NCBI GenBank assembly: GCA_947039055.1
Contig: CAMQYB010000013.1
Span: 1-19,098 of the forward strand
Source of the DNA: an uncultured Deferribacteraceae bacterium
GTDB taxonomy: Bacteria > Chrysiogenota > Deferribacteres > Deferribacterales > Mucispirillaceae
DNA length: 19,098 nucleotides
Direction: 5' to 3'
A model generated the notes under the pieces. That model made no database searches. It saw nothing but the letters and a program-made list of their open reading frames with translations, and had not been told where the DNA came from. Shown piece by piece: positions 1 to 6,783 of this stretch; the first letter of the stretch is position 1; the number at the start of each line of letters is the position of its first letter. The position numbers and the translations under genes are program-made.

Positions 1-25
1 ATTTCTACACAGCACCATTAATTTA

Positions 26-54
26 TTGAATTATCTAACTCTAAACTATATAAT
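26..54 (+). promoter_or_regulatory. candidate sigma-70 promoter upstream of the Sel1-repeat gene
   Basis: TTGAAT at 26-31 and a perfect TATAAT at 49-54 are separated by 17 bases, the ideal sigma-70 spacing. Transcription would begin near 61 and leave a leader of about 160 bases before the GTG at 222. The surrounding sequence is very AT-rich, so chance matches are common. No other element was recognised in the gene-free stretch 1-221. Confidence 0.4.
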
Positions 55-221
55 GTACTGTACTAAAAAATATACGTAATTATATATCGCACTTTTTTAT
101 GGTTTTTAGATCTATAACTTATATAAATTATAATTTAAAAATCTGCTTTATAAAATAAGTTAGAAAACAGTAGCACTCTAATCACGTTATCATTTATACA
201 TATATTATCAAGGAGTAACTT

Positions 222-872
222 GTGAAAAAAAATCTCGCAATTGTTGTTGTTTTAGCCGTAGCACTTATTGCTATATTTAATGTTGCCGTATCTGAAAATG
301 ATGTGGAAGAAATTCAAAACCTCTCTCATGAAGAGAAATTTAATAAAAATAAAAAAGAGTGTGATGAAAATAACTACGAAGCCTGCTTTCAATTAGGACT
401 ACAATATAATATAGGCGAATTTGTGCAACCTGATGAAGGCGAAGCATTAAAACTTTATGAACTCGCTTGCAATGACGGAAACGTTATTCTAGCCTGTATC
501 AACGCTGGTGCAATGTATCTTAACGGCACATCTGCAACTACAAGAAATATGAATATGGCGTTTGATTATCTTACTAAAAGTTGTCCTGAAAATGTAGAAA
601 ATGGTATCGGTTGTGCAAACCTTGCACTCATGTATTATCACGGTAGAGGAACTGTAGTAAATCTTGAAAAAGCAGCCGAACTACTTACTAAATCTTGCGA
701 TCTAGGCATATCTCTAGGCTGTCATAATCTTGGCATACTATACAGCAACGGAAAAGGGGTTGAAAAAGATTTAACCAGATCATTAGCACTTGTAGAAAAA
801 GCCTGCTCTATGGGAGATGAAACAGCTTGTATATCTGCAGAGTCATTAAAAGATCAACTACAAATAAAATAA
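222..872 (+). CDS. secreted cysteine-paired Sel1-repeat protein (Hcp-like)
   Basis: 216 residues. The N-terminus (two Lys, then a long hydrophobic stretch to about residue 23) looks like a Sec signal peptide or signal anchor, so the rest is probably periplasmic or secreted. The mature part is a row of Sel1/TPR-like helical repeats of 36-38 residues, with recognisable A..Y..AC and G..YxxGxG positions. Each repeat carries a cysteine pair: 47/55, 83/92, 121/131, 159/167 and 195/203. One disulfide per repeat is the hallmark of the Helicobacter cysteine-rich (Hcp) proteins. Sel1 proteins are generally protein-interaction scaffolds, and a specific function cannot be read here. The start is GTG at 222, chosen because AGGAG at 211-215 lies 6 bases upstream. 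It stands alone on + and converges on the GNAT gene. Family confidence is high; role unknown. Confidence 0.88.
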   Translation: MKKNLAIVVVLAVALIAIFNVAVSENDVEEIQNLSHEEKFNKNKKECDENNYEACFQLGLQYNIGEFVQPDEGEALKLYELACNDGNVILACINAGAMYLNGTSATTRNMNMAFDYLTKSCPENVENGIGCANLALMYYHGRGTVVNLEKAAELLTKSCDLGISLGCHNLGILYSNGKGVEKDLTRSLALVEKACSMGDETACISAESLKDQLQIK

Positions 873-936
873 GTCAAAACCGATACAACTAAGCTAAACA
901 AAAATATTTATTGACAAAATATAGAGATTATAACAT

Positions 937-968
937 AGACTAATATTCATTGATACGAATGTTAGTCT
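937..968. terminator. hairpin between convergent genes, possible bidirectional terminator
   Basis: A 12-bp stem (937-948 with 957-968, one G-U pair) with an 8-base loop lies between the stop of the Sel1-repeat gene (872) and the end of the convergent GNAT gene (1036). Neither side has a clean T-run, so it is not a textbook rho-independent terminator. Its placement between convergent genes is the main argument. A second small inverted repeat (974-979 with 982-987) follows. Confidence 0.45.
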
Positions 969-1035
969 TATCTATATCAAGTGATATCAATCGTTAATAT
1001 ATCACTCACCTTCACATAATTATCAATCTAAAACA

Positions 1036-1815
1036 CTACTTAATAATCTTATTAAATTTTGACTCCAAACATACACTTACATCTGTAGTCAGAAATTTAC
1101 CGTCATAAAACAAACTAAAAATACTCGAAGGTGCAGGAGAGTTTTGTGCATCTTTCACCGTCTTTAAATATACACTCTTTATAGCAATTTCACGCTTCTG
1201 TGCCGACTCTTTCAAAACAGTATTCACATAGTAATCTGTATACGGACACCTATCAGAGTAATACACAGTTAAACCTTTCTTATTATCACACTCGCCTGTA
1301 TATATATGATCCTTAAACTTCGGTGTATTTTGTTGTTTCATATCTTTTAAATCTTCATCAATCTTATAAGAGAGCAGAGTAAAACCTGAGTCAGTTTTAT
1401 CGATCTCTTTAAAACCATTTTTTAACAACCAACTTCCATCAGCTAAAAAGTGCATCTTTTTCTTACCAGTTATAATCAACAATCCATCTTTCTTTTGAGC
1501 TTTAGCAGTATCCACTGCATGCGATATCAATGTCTTACCATATCCTTTGCCTTTATACGAACCAGCGACCCAAAAACACTGTATAAACAGGTAGTTTTTA
1601 GCATCAATCGGTGCCCATGCTTTTTCACTATCACCATACTCAATAAATACTTTTGCTCGCTCATCTAATCTTTGAAAAACATATCCGTTCTTAAACTCTG
1701 ATTTAAGCCACTCTTTCTTTAAGTTATAGCCTTGCACACTCTTTTTATCTGATATTGCACAACAGATATGTTCGCTATCAATACTCTCATTACTTAGTTT
1801 TATTATCGTACTCAT
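1036..1815 (-). CDS. GNAT N-acetyltransferase with C-terminal YoaP-like domain
   Basis: 259 residues. Residues about 1-155 form a GNAT acetyl-CoA-dependent acyltransferase domain. The acetyl-CoA pyrophosphate-binding loop is visible at 83-97, with a K-G-K-G-Y-G-K core at 88-94 standing for the usual Q/R-x-x-G-x-G/A motif. Residues about 182-259 resemble the thioredoxin-like C-terminal domain of YoaP-type acetyltransferases: a beta strand ending in C190-P191-Y192, and a later Pro/Ser turn followed by an F-x-D-G-K-F segment. The length matches YoaP-type two-domain proteins (about 250 residues). The substrate is unknown. The ATG at 1815 has a GAGGA about 11 bases upstream, a slightly long spacing. 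The gene is monocistronic on -, divergent from the SDR gene. Confidence 0.82.
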   Translation of the reverse strand: MSTIIKLSNESIDSEHICCAISDKKSVQGYNLKKEWLKSEFKNGYVFQRLDERAKVFIEYGDSEKAWAPIDAKNYLFIQCFWVAGSYKGKGYGKTLISHAVDTAKAQKKDGLLIITGKKKMHFLADGSWLLKNGFKEIDKTDSGFTLLSYKIDEDLKDMKQQNTPKFKDHIYTGECDNKKGLTVYYSDRCPYTDYYVNTVLKESAQKREIAIKSVYLKTVKDAQNSPAPSSIFSLFYDGKFLTTDVSVCLESKFNKIIK

Positions 1816-1967
1816 AGGTGTTAAGTTCCTCGTAAAATCATTAAAATTATTATAATATTTTTAAAACTTTTTTTCCATATTTTATAGTATACGTTCACAA
1901 TAATCATAGCAGGAGTTATAAATTTATTGAATAATCTCATCTAAAAAAATAGATTAAACTATTTCTC

Positions 1968-1995
1968 TTGCAATGATCTGAGTTCATATTATAGT
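1968..1995 (+). promoter_or_regulatory. candidate sigma-70 promoter of the SDR gene
   Basis: TTGCAA (1968-1973), a 16-base spacer and TATAGT (1990-1995, five of six consensus bases) lie just upstream of the SDR gene. The predicted start of transcription is near 2002, leaving a leader of about 28 bases that contains the ribosome binding site. This is the best-placed promoter in the divergent region 1816-2020. Confidence 0.5.
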
Positions 1996-2015
1996 AAAGA
2001 TATATCTAATAATTT

Positions 2016-2019
2016 GGAG
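2016..2019 (+). promoter_or_regulatory. ribosome binding site that decides the SDR start
   Basis: GGAG at 2016-2019 sits 1 base before the ATG at 2021 but 10 bases before the in-frame ATG at 2030 and 7 bases before a TTG at 2027. Ribosome spacing therefore argues against the upstream ATG and favours 2030, which also puts the dinucleotide-binding strand at the usual distance from the N-terminus. Confidence 0.55.
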
Positions 2020-2029
2020 TATGTTTTTG

Positions 2030-2932
2030 ATGAAAAATAAAGGTACTATATTTATCGTAGGTGGAACAGGTTTTGTTGGTACTGAAATATTAAAAGAATT
2101 ATTAAACCTAAATTATAGTGTAAAACTGCTAGCAAGAAATACTCATAAAATAGAACCTGCCAGTAACTTAGAAATTATTGAAGGTGATATTTTCAACTAT
2201 AAACATTGGGAAGATAGAATTGATGGATCTTTAGCTATCATAAATCTCATAGGTATAATTCGTGAAAATAAAAATAAAAATATCACATTTAATAAACTCC
2301 ATGTTGAAGCAACTGAAATAATCACTGATCTTGCTATCAAACATAATGTTAAACGATACATACACATGTCTGCAAATTCTGCTTCATCTACTGAAATAAG
2401 TAACTATTTTGAAACAAAATATATAGCTGAAAATATCGTTAAAAGTAAAGATCTTGTTTGGACTATTTTTCAACCATCATTAATTTTCGGAAGAGATGAT
2501 AAATCTATAAATATGTTCATAAAAAATATTAAGAAAATTAGAATTTTTCCAGTATTTGGCAACGGCAATTATAAACTACAACCTGTATCTGTAAGTGATG
2601 TTGCAAAAGCATTCACAAAATCTATAACCAATATCGATTGCCTAAACTGTTCGTTTGAACTTGGTGGAACGGTTGTATATACATATAATGAACTCATCGA
2701 AAGTATATCCAATAATTTAAGAATAAATAATTTTTTACTACATATTCCTTTAGATCTTGCAAAACCTATAATAAAAATATTTGAACGGTTTGATTCTTTC
2801 CCGATAACAACCGATCAGTTAAATATGCTCCTATCTGATAATACTTGTGATGAAAATAAAATATTCGATATTTTAAATATAGAGCAACAATCATTCGATA
2901 ATTACGTGAAAAACATATCAAAACATATATAA
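2030..2932 (+). CDS. NAD(P)-binding atypical SDR, NDUFA9-like family
   Basis: 300 residues from the ATG at 2030 (an in-frame ATG at 2021 would add three). A Rossmann fold begins at once: beta strand, then G11-G-T-G-F-V-G17 for dinucleotide binding. The strand ending in N-L-I-G-I-I and a Y126-F-E-T-K130 pair (Y-x-x-x-K) follow in the usual places. Spacing and the C-terminal half (QPS...FGRDD, then the PVSVSDVA segment) fit the atypical SDR group containing the complex I accessory subunit NDUFA9 and bacterial NAD(P)H-binding relatives. The bacterial members' substrates are mostly unknown, so no reaction is assigned. No complex I genes are nearby and the gene appears monocistronic. Alternative: a related UDP-sugar or isoflavone-reductase-like SDR. 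Confidence 0.8.
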   Translation: MKNKGTIFIVGGTGFVGTEILKELLNLNYSVKLLARNTHKIEPASNLEIIEGDIFNYKHWEDRIDGSLAIINLIGIIRENKNKNITFNKLHVEATEIITDLAIKHNVKRYIHMSANSASSTEISNYFETKYIAENIVKSKDLVWTIFQPSLIFGRDDKSINMFIKNIKKIRIFPVFGNGNYKLQPVSVSDVAKAFTKSITNIDCLNCSFELGGTVVYTYNELIESISNNLRINNFLLHIPLDLAKPIIKIFERFDSFPITTDQLNMLLSDNTCDENKIFDILNIEQQSFDNYVKNISKHI

Positions 2933-2996
2933 TTTATTATAATAATTTTAAAGATAATTAATAATCAAAAAAATATTTTTATACTTATTTACAATA

Positions 2997-3026
2997 TTGA
3001 AAAACATCAAATAACCTATGTATAAT
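2997..3026 (+). promoter_or_regulatory. candidate distal promoter (P1) of the tRNA array
   Basis: TTGAAA (2997-3002) and a perfect TATAAT (3021-3026) are separated by 18 bases. Transcription from near 3033 would run through the tRNA array. It lies 65 bases after the SDR stop. The AT-rich context lowers confidence. Confidence 0.42.
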
Positions 3027-3113
3027 ATATCAAAAATAGTGCAGTTAACTATATTACTAACCAGTATAATCACCAATTAAGATAGTAATATGAAAAACTT
3101 ATCTACAAACTAG

Positions 3114-3140
3114 TTGACAAAGATGTTGTCATGTGATAAC
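3114..3140 (+). promoter_or_regulatory. candidate proximal promoter (P2) of the tRNA array, extended -10
   Basis: A perfect -35 box TTGACA (3114-3119) is followed after 15 bases by GATAAC (3135-3140). The -10 box carries an upstream TG at 3132-3133, an extended -10 that compensates for the short spacer. The predicted start is near 3147, about 20 bases before tRNA-Lys. Confidence 0.55.
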
Positions 3141-3166
3141 TTCCTAGTTCGTTAGTTAGTGCAGAG

Positions 3167-3239
3167 GAGCCGTTAGCTCAGTTGGTAGAGCATTTGACTT
3201 TTAATCAAAGGGTCACTGGTTCGACCCCAGTACGGCTCA
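3167..3239 (+). tRNA. tRNA-Lys (UUU)
   Basis: A complete 73-base cloverleaf. The acceptor stem GAGCCGT pairs with ACGGCTC, with discriminator A3239. The anticodon stem TTTGA/TCAAA holds the loop CTTTTAA with anticodon TTT at 3200-3202. The T-arm contains GGTTCGACC. CCA is not encoded. Confidence 0.97.
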
Positions 3240-3273
3240 CTTAGTTAGATACATTTTGTATCTACTGTTTTTA

Positions 3274-3348
3274 GACCCGTTCGTCTAGCTTGGCCTAGGA
3301 CACCTGCCTTTCACGTAGGCAACAGGGGTTCAAATCCCCTACGGGTCG
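3274..3348 (+). tRNA. tRNA-Glu (UUC)
   Basis: A 75-base cloverleaf. The acceptor GACCCGT pairs with ACGGGTC, with discriminator G3348. The anticodon stem CCTGC/GTAGG (one G-U) holds the loop CTTTCAC with anticodon TTC at 3310-3312. The D-arm has the GTCTAG...CCTAGGAC pattern typical of bacterial tRNA-Glu. CCA is not encoded. Confidence 0.96.
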
Positions 3349-3395
3349 TTAATAAAAATAGATTATTTTTGTAATATAGTCTATAATACTTTTTT

Positions 3396-3468
3396 GGACG
3401 CTTAGCTCAGCTGGGAGAGCAACGGCCTTACAAGCCGTGGGTCGCAGGTTCAATCCCTGCAGCGTTCA
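3396..3468 (+). tRNA. tRNA-Val (UAC)
   Basis: A 73-base cloverleaf. The acceptor GGACGCT pairs with AGCGTTC (one G-U), with discriminator A3468. The anticodon stem ACGGC/GCCGT holds the loop CTTACAA with anticodon TAC at 3429-3431. CCA is not encoded. A run of nine T follows directly at 3469-3477. Confidence 0.96.
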
Positions 3469-3493
3469 TTTTTTTTTGTTTGTTAGATTACTA

Positions 3494-3567
3494 GGGGGCG
3501 TAGTTCAGTTGGTTAGAACGCTGGCCTGTCACGTCAGAGGTCGCGAGTTCGAGTCTCGTCGTCCCCG
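3494..3567 (+). tRNA. tRNA-Asp (GUC)
   Basis: A 74-base cloverleaf. The acceptor GGGGGCG pairs with CGTCCCC (one G-U), with discriminator G3567. The anticodon stem CTGGC/GTCAG holds the loop CTGTCAC with anticodon GTC at 3528-3530. CCA is not encoded. It is the last tRNA of the array. Confidence 0.96.
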
Positions 3568-3610
3568 TATAGTAATGCACTCAATAGTTGGTGTCTGTCA
3601 TACTATTAGC

Positions 3611-3630
3611 GTATATCCAGTTTGGTATAC
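3611..3630 (+). terminator. weak hairpin between the tRNA array and the small basic ORF
   Basis: A short stem (GTATATC pairing with GGTATAC, including one G-U) with a 6-base loop is followed by an AT-rich but interrupted T tract. Another imperfect stem (3569-3577 with 3599-3606) lies just upstream. These could end or process the tRNA transcript, but neither is strong, so read-through into the following genes is plausible. Confidence 0.25.
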
Positions 3631-3654
3631 AATATTTAATTAATGAGGTCTATT

Positions 3655-3747
3655 GTGAAAAATCTTAAAAAAACTTTCCGTAATTTATTAAGAAAAATGT
3701 ATGTATTTAAAAAATCAGCTACTAAGTATCGTGTTTACAAAGTGTAA
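3655..3747 (+). CDS. very basic 30-residue small protein or leader peptide, function unknown
   Basis: A GTG-started ORF of 30 codons. GAGG at 3645-3648 is 6 bases upstream of the GTG at 3655, which is a good ribosome binding site. The peptide has 8 Lys and 3 Arg and no acidic residue, with aromatic positions at F8, Y16, F18, Y25 and Y28. Its TAA (3745-3747) overlaps the ATG of the next gene by one base (TAATG). The next gene has no ribosome binding site of its own, so translational coupling is likely. I recognise no family: it is not an obvious ribosomal protein. It could be a real microprotein, a leader ORF that only delivers ribosomes, or one half of a two-gene unit. Confidence 0.55.
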   Translation: MKNLKKTFRNLLRKMYVFKKSATKYRVYKV

Positions 3748-4301
3748 TGTCTGACGATTCTGATTACAAAAAAATTACTAACCCCGTAACAGGGGAAGTA
3801 AGAAAAGTCGATCTAAGCGACTACAATCTATCTAAAATACTCAAAAATATCAGAAATGCTGCTGAAGCTATAAACGACCCCAAATCTCCACATGACAAAA
3901 TTGTTAGAGCATTTGACTATATTGAAAATGCGATAGTGGATACAGCACAATACTCTTCTAAGTTAAACAACTTAACTCTAAAAATAATGAATAAACCTGT
4001 TGAACCTGTAAGAAATTTAGAGTCATTTCTTAATCTCAAAAGAAATTATATTAGAAATACATATATAACAAAAGCCAATCAACTTATTGATAAGTTTTAT
4101 AAAAATATTGATGAAGCAAAAGAAAACTTATGTGAGGCTTTAGCAATTATTTGTAAAGCAATAAACAGAGTGAAAAACGATGAAATGCTTATTGCTTATA
4201 AAAATTTGATTCAAAATAATATAGAAAATCTGCAAGATGAATTGCTTATTATAGATAAAATAAGACAGAAAGAGAAAACAAGTAGTCCATATTTTTATTA
4301 G
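3747..4301 (+). CDS. unrecognised all-helical hypothetical protein, coupled to the preceding small ORF
   Basis: 184 residues with no recognised family. There is no signal peptide or membrane segment, so it is probably cytoplasmic. The N-terminal 25 residues are polar and acidic (S-D-D-S-D) with a short N-P-V-T-G-E-V-R stretch. Residues about 27-75 and 93-172 look like long amphipathic helices with regularly spaced Leu/Ile, suggesting a helical bundle or coiled coil; the tail S-S-P-Y-F-Y is aromatic. The ATG overlaps the stop of the 30-codon ORF. The bases before it hold no Shine-Dalgarno sequence, so expression probably depends on coupling. It lies downstream of a tRNA array, a common site of integration, but no integrase or direct repeat is visible. 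Composition resembles its neighbours. Confidence 0.75.
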   Translation: MSDDSDYKKITNPVTGEVRKVDLSDYNLSKILKNIRNAAEAINDPKSPHDKIVRAFDYIENAIVDTAQYSSKLNNLTLKIMNKPVEPVRNLESFLNLKRNYIRNTYITKANQLIDKFYKNIDEAKENLCEALAIICKAINRVKNDEMLIAYKNLIQNNIENLQDELLIIDKIRQKEKTSSPYFY

Positions 4302-4793
4302 ATATATTTAAGATGTAATACGTTCAATTTATAACCTATATACAATATATGCTTAACTCATAAACATACACTTAACATATATTGCGTAGGTATACTCAAT
4401 ATAAATCAATTAATTTACTTATCATAATATCATCCATAACGTGTCTAATGCCTGTAAATTAGTCTCAATAAAATCAGTTCGTACTTTTACGCTATTGATC
4501 TTAACCATCAATATAGATAGCCCTAAAATTGCTTAATACTTCGTAACACAATACCTAATATAAAGCACCACATACCATAGAACCAACATCTAAAAGAACA
4601 CATAGATATAATATCAACTACAACATTATACTAATAAGCACCTGATCATACTATAAAGTTCACTACAGTGACTAACTACAAGTGCACTCATAGTAGTTAA
4701 TCTATATAATCATTACAATTTCTTAATAATTAACATCTATCACGCAATACTCAAATACAATAAATATCAATCTTCATATCTACTTTATAAAAC
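4302..4793. other. 492-bp gene-free AT-rich region
   Basis: No ORF with a ribosome binding site was found on either strand. The region separates the convergent 184-aa gene (+) and the Maf gene (-). It contains two small inverted repeats: 4493-4499 with 4507-4513 (7-bp stem, 7-base loop) and 4673-4679 with 4693-4699 (7-bp stem, 13-base loop). Neither has a T-run, so neither is a convincing terminator. The region may simply be a decayed or spacer sequence. Confidence 0.6.
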
Positions 4794-6677
4794 TTATTTC
4801 ATCTCTGATAAATGTTTTTCCATATTTACTAATGCTTCTTTAAACTCAATATTTAGCTTATTTATTAACGCTGCAATAACAGAATAAAACTCTTTAAATT
4901 TAACAACCAATATCTTATTCAGATCTGTCGATGGTTTGATTTTATATTTATAATGATTAATATCCATAGATGCTTTAATATAATATGACTGTACATAGTG
5001 CATAAAAATTAGATAAAATTCTTTCGAATTAAACGATTCTTGTGCTTTCTCTATCTTTCTTATGAGCTCATCACATTGTGCTAAATTATCTGCATCTTCA
5101 AGTTCAGGATCGACTTTCACGATCTCTTCAAACGCTAAACAATGCTCAACACCTATATTCAACTTCTCAACTAGATTGTCAGAAAATTTAATAGCATCAT
5201 GTAGCTTTTTTAACAACTCTTTAACTTCACGTTTTTTAACTTTAATTGTTGGGGTTTTAAGATTCTTTTTAATTATATCAAGTGTATCTATATCATCTTT
5301 CACATATTTATCAATAGCCTCTTGAAAGGTCATTAGCTGAGCTCCTTCAATCTTTGCCCCACCCTCAGTAGCATTGATAACTTCGCCTTTATATGCTGAC
5401 ACATCTCTTTCATAGTGGCGAAGAAATTGAGAGAAAGTTGGAGATGTTTTAACTTTTTCTTGATAGTTACCAGGAACAAATACAGTACCCTCTGCTAAAT
5501 AACTTTCTGCTTTTTCACCGTAATGAGTTCCTTCAGCGTGCGTTATACCATCATCACTAAATGCTAAATCCTGCCCTATTAGAATAATCGGATCGCAACC
5601 TAACCACTCTAAAACTTTAAATGCCATGTTACCAGCTGATGGACCTATCTCTAAAATGCCTTTAGGGATATCTATCCATTTAAATGTAGCAAAATTTCTA
5701 TAAACTATGATTTTCTCACCAGGATAGTTAGCATAAGTTTCTGGCACAACAACTGGACAAGCAGATAGGTATGAATCTTTAACATCCTCTTCAGTCAAGC
5801 CTTCAAATAGTCCTGCTGTTTCAATAACACGCTCTAGCGATGTTACCATGTGAGCAGCCTTAATCCCTCTCTTTAGTAAAACCTTAACTGTTGCATCAGC
5901 AGCAACGATAACTGCTTTATTATCTAAACCTTTAAGGAATTCTACATTCTTATTAAGCGATGGACCTGTTGATACAACTATACCTGGCTTACCTTTAAAC
6001 TTATCTTTTAACTCTTCTATACCTGGATTATCTACGATAGTTCCAAGATTTCTAAGTGTCATTTGAATACCAATTAATGAGTCATGAGGATCATTTCCAT
6101 AAAGCCCTAACACATTCGTTACAGCTTCCTTTAATATCCTTAACATGTTCACATAAAATTCTTTACTTCCACTTACCGATATAGAATTCTGTATCATATT
6201 AATAGCTGATAAAAATTGTAATAAATGTGCTTGATTAAAGAAATTAAAAAGTTCTGGATACATCTGTATCGGAGTCAAACCTGACACAATATAAAAATGC
6301 GGATACGTAAGAAGTTTAGAAAGATTAGTAATAGAAAATACTGTCTTTAATATCTCCAAATCTTCTTCAATCACCAACACAGTTGCAAATGGATATTTAT
6401 TCATGTATTCATTCACATGATAACCTAATCCAAATCCAAAAAACACTGCTAAGTTTGGAAGAAGTATACCCATCTTTTCAATATCCATCTTAACACCAAT
6501 ATACGGATCATACTGGTTATAATGATAAAGATTAGTCTTTAAATCAATGATATTAAACATCTGATCTGATCGTTGTGATTTGAGGACTTTATACCTTCCA
6601 GTTATCGGTGCTATCCCTATTCTATATGCTAAGTTGGGATTACGTTTTGCTAACAGCATTAGGTTCTTTTTTAACAT
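4794..6677 (-). CDS. Maf-family (motility associated factor, DUF115) flagellin nonulosonate transferase
   Basis: 627 residues, within the usual size of Maf proteins. An N-terminal region (about 1-190) contains a GFGLGYH segment at 81-87. The central DUF115 (MptE-like) domain starts at about 229 with the STGPSL signature (236-241). It continues through A-D-A-T-V-K (260-265), GPSAGN (345-350) and the LIGQDLAFSDDGITHAEG block (366-383). The C-terminal 200 residues are helical. Maf proteins transfer pseudaminic or legionaminic acid to Ser/Thr of flagellin in the cytoplasm before export. This gene is third after pseB and pseC on the same strand, 106 bases after pseC with no terminator between. AGGAAAG lies just upstream of the ATG. 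Family assignment is firm; the exact sugar is inferred from pseB/pseC. Confidence 0.9.
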   Translation of the reverse strand: MLKKNLMLLAKRNPNLAYRIGIAPITGRYKVLKSQRSDQMFNIIDLKTNLYHYNQYDPYIGVKMDIEKMGILLPNLAVFFGFGLGYHVNEYMNKYPFATVLVIEEDLEILKTVFSITNLSKLLTYPHFYIVSGLTPIQMYPELFNFFNQAHLLQFLSAINMIQNSISVSGSKEFYVNMLRILKEAVTNVLGLYGNDPHDSLIGIQMTLRNLGTIVDNPGIEELKDKFKGKPGIVVSTGPSLNKNVEFLKGLDNKAVIVAADATVKVLLKRGIKAAHMVTSLERVIETAGLFEGLTEEDVKDSYLSACPVVVPETYANYPGEKIIVYRNFATFKWIDIPKGILEIGPSAGNMAFKVLEWLGCDPIILIGQDLAFSDDGITHAEGTHYGEKAESYLAEGTVFVPGNYQEKVKTSPTFSQFLRHYERDVSAYKGEVINATEGGAKIEGAQLMTFQEAIDKYVKDDIDTLDIIKKNLKTPTIKVKKREVKELLKKLHDAIKFSDNLVEKLNIGVEHCLAFEEIVKVDPELEDADNLAQCDELIRKIEKAQESFNSKEFYLIFMHYVQSYYIKASMDINHYKYKIKPSTDLNKILVVKFKEFYSVIAALINKLNIEFKEALVNMEKHLSEMK

Positions 6678-6783
6678 CTATTCTTTCCTTTTATCTTTTT
6701 ATATTCTATTTTTTTTTATTTAGTTCTTATGATTACTCTACGTTACATCTTCTTATAATTGCTTAATCTTATCTAGAAAACTG

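Noticed and set aside
911..939. TTGACA at 911 as a promoter for a small RNA near the hairpin at 937-968
   Set aside because: The -35 box is perfect, but no acceptable -10 box occurs at 16-18 bases (best is CATAGA, three of six).
3437..3643. 68-codon open frame across tRNA-Val and tRNA-Asp
   Set aside because: It runs through two certain tRNA genes, and its internal ATG at 3575 has no ribosome binding site.
3100..4301. Integrated mobile element next to the tRNA array
   Set aside because: No integrase, no transposase and no duplicated tRNA 3' end (attachment site) is visible downstream.
4523..4603. 26-codon Cys/Trp-rich frame on the - strand in the 4302-4793 spacer
   Set aside because: No Shine-Dalgarno sequence precedes it and it lacks coding context; likely chance.
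5062..5325. 87-codon frame on + opposite the Maf gene
   Set aside because: Antisense shadow of a well-supported gene; Ser/Phe-rich composition and no ribosome binding site.
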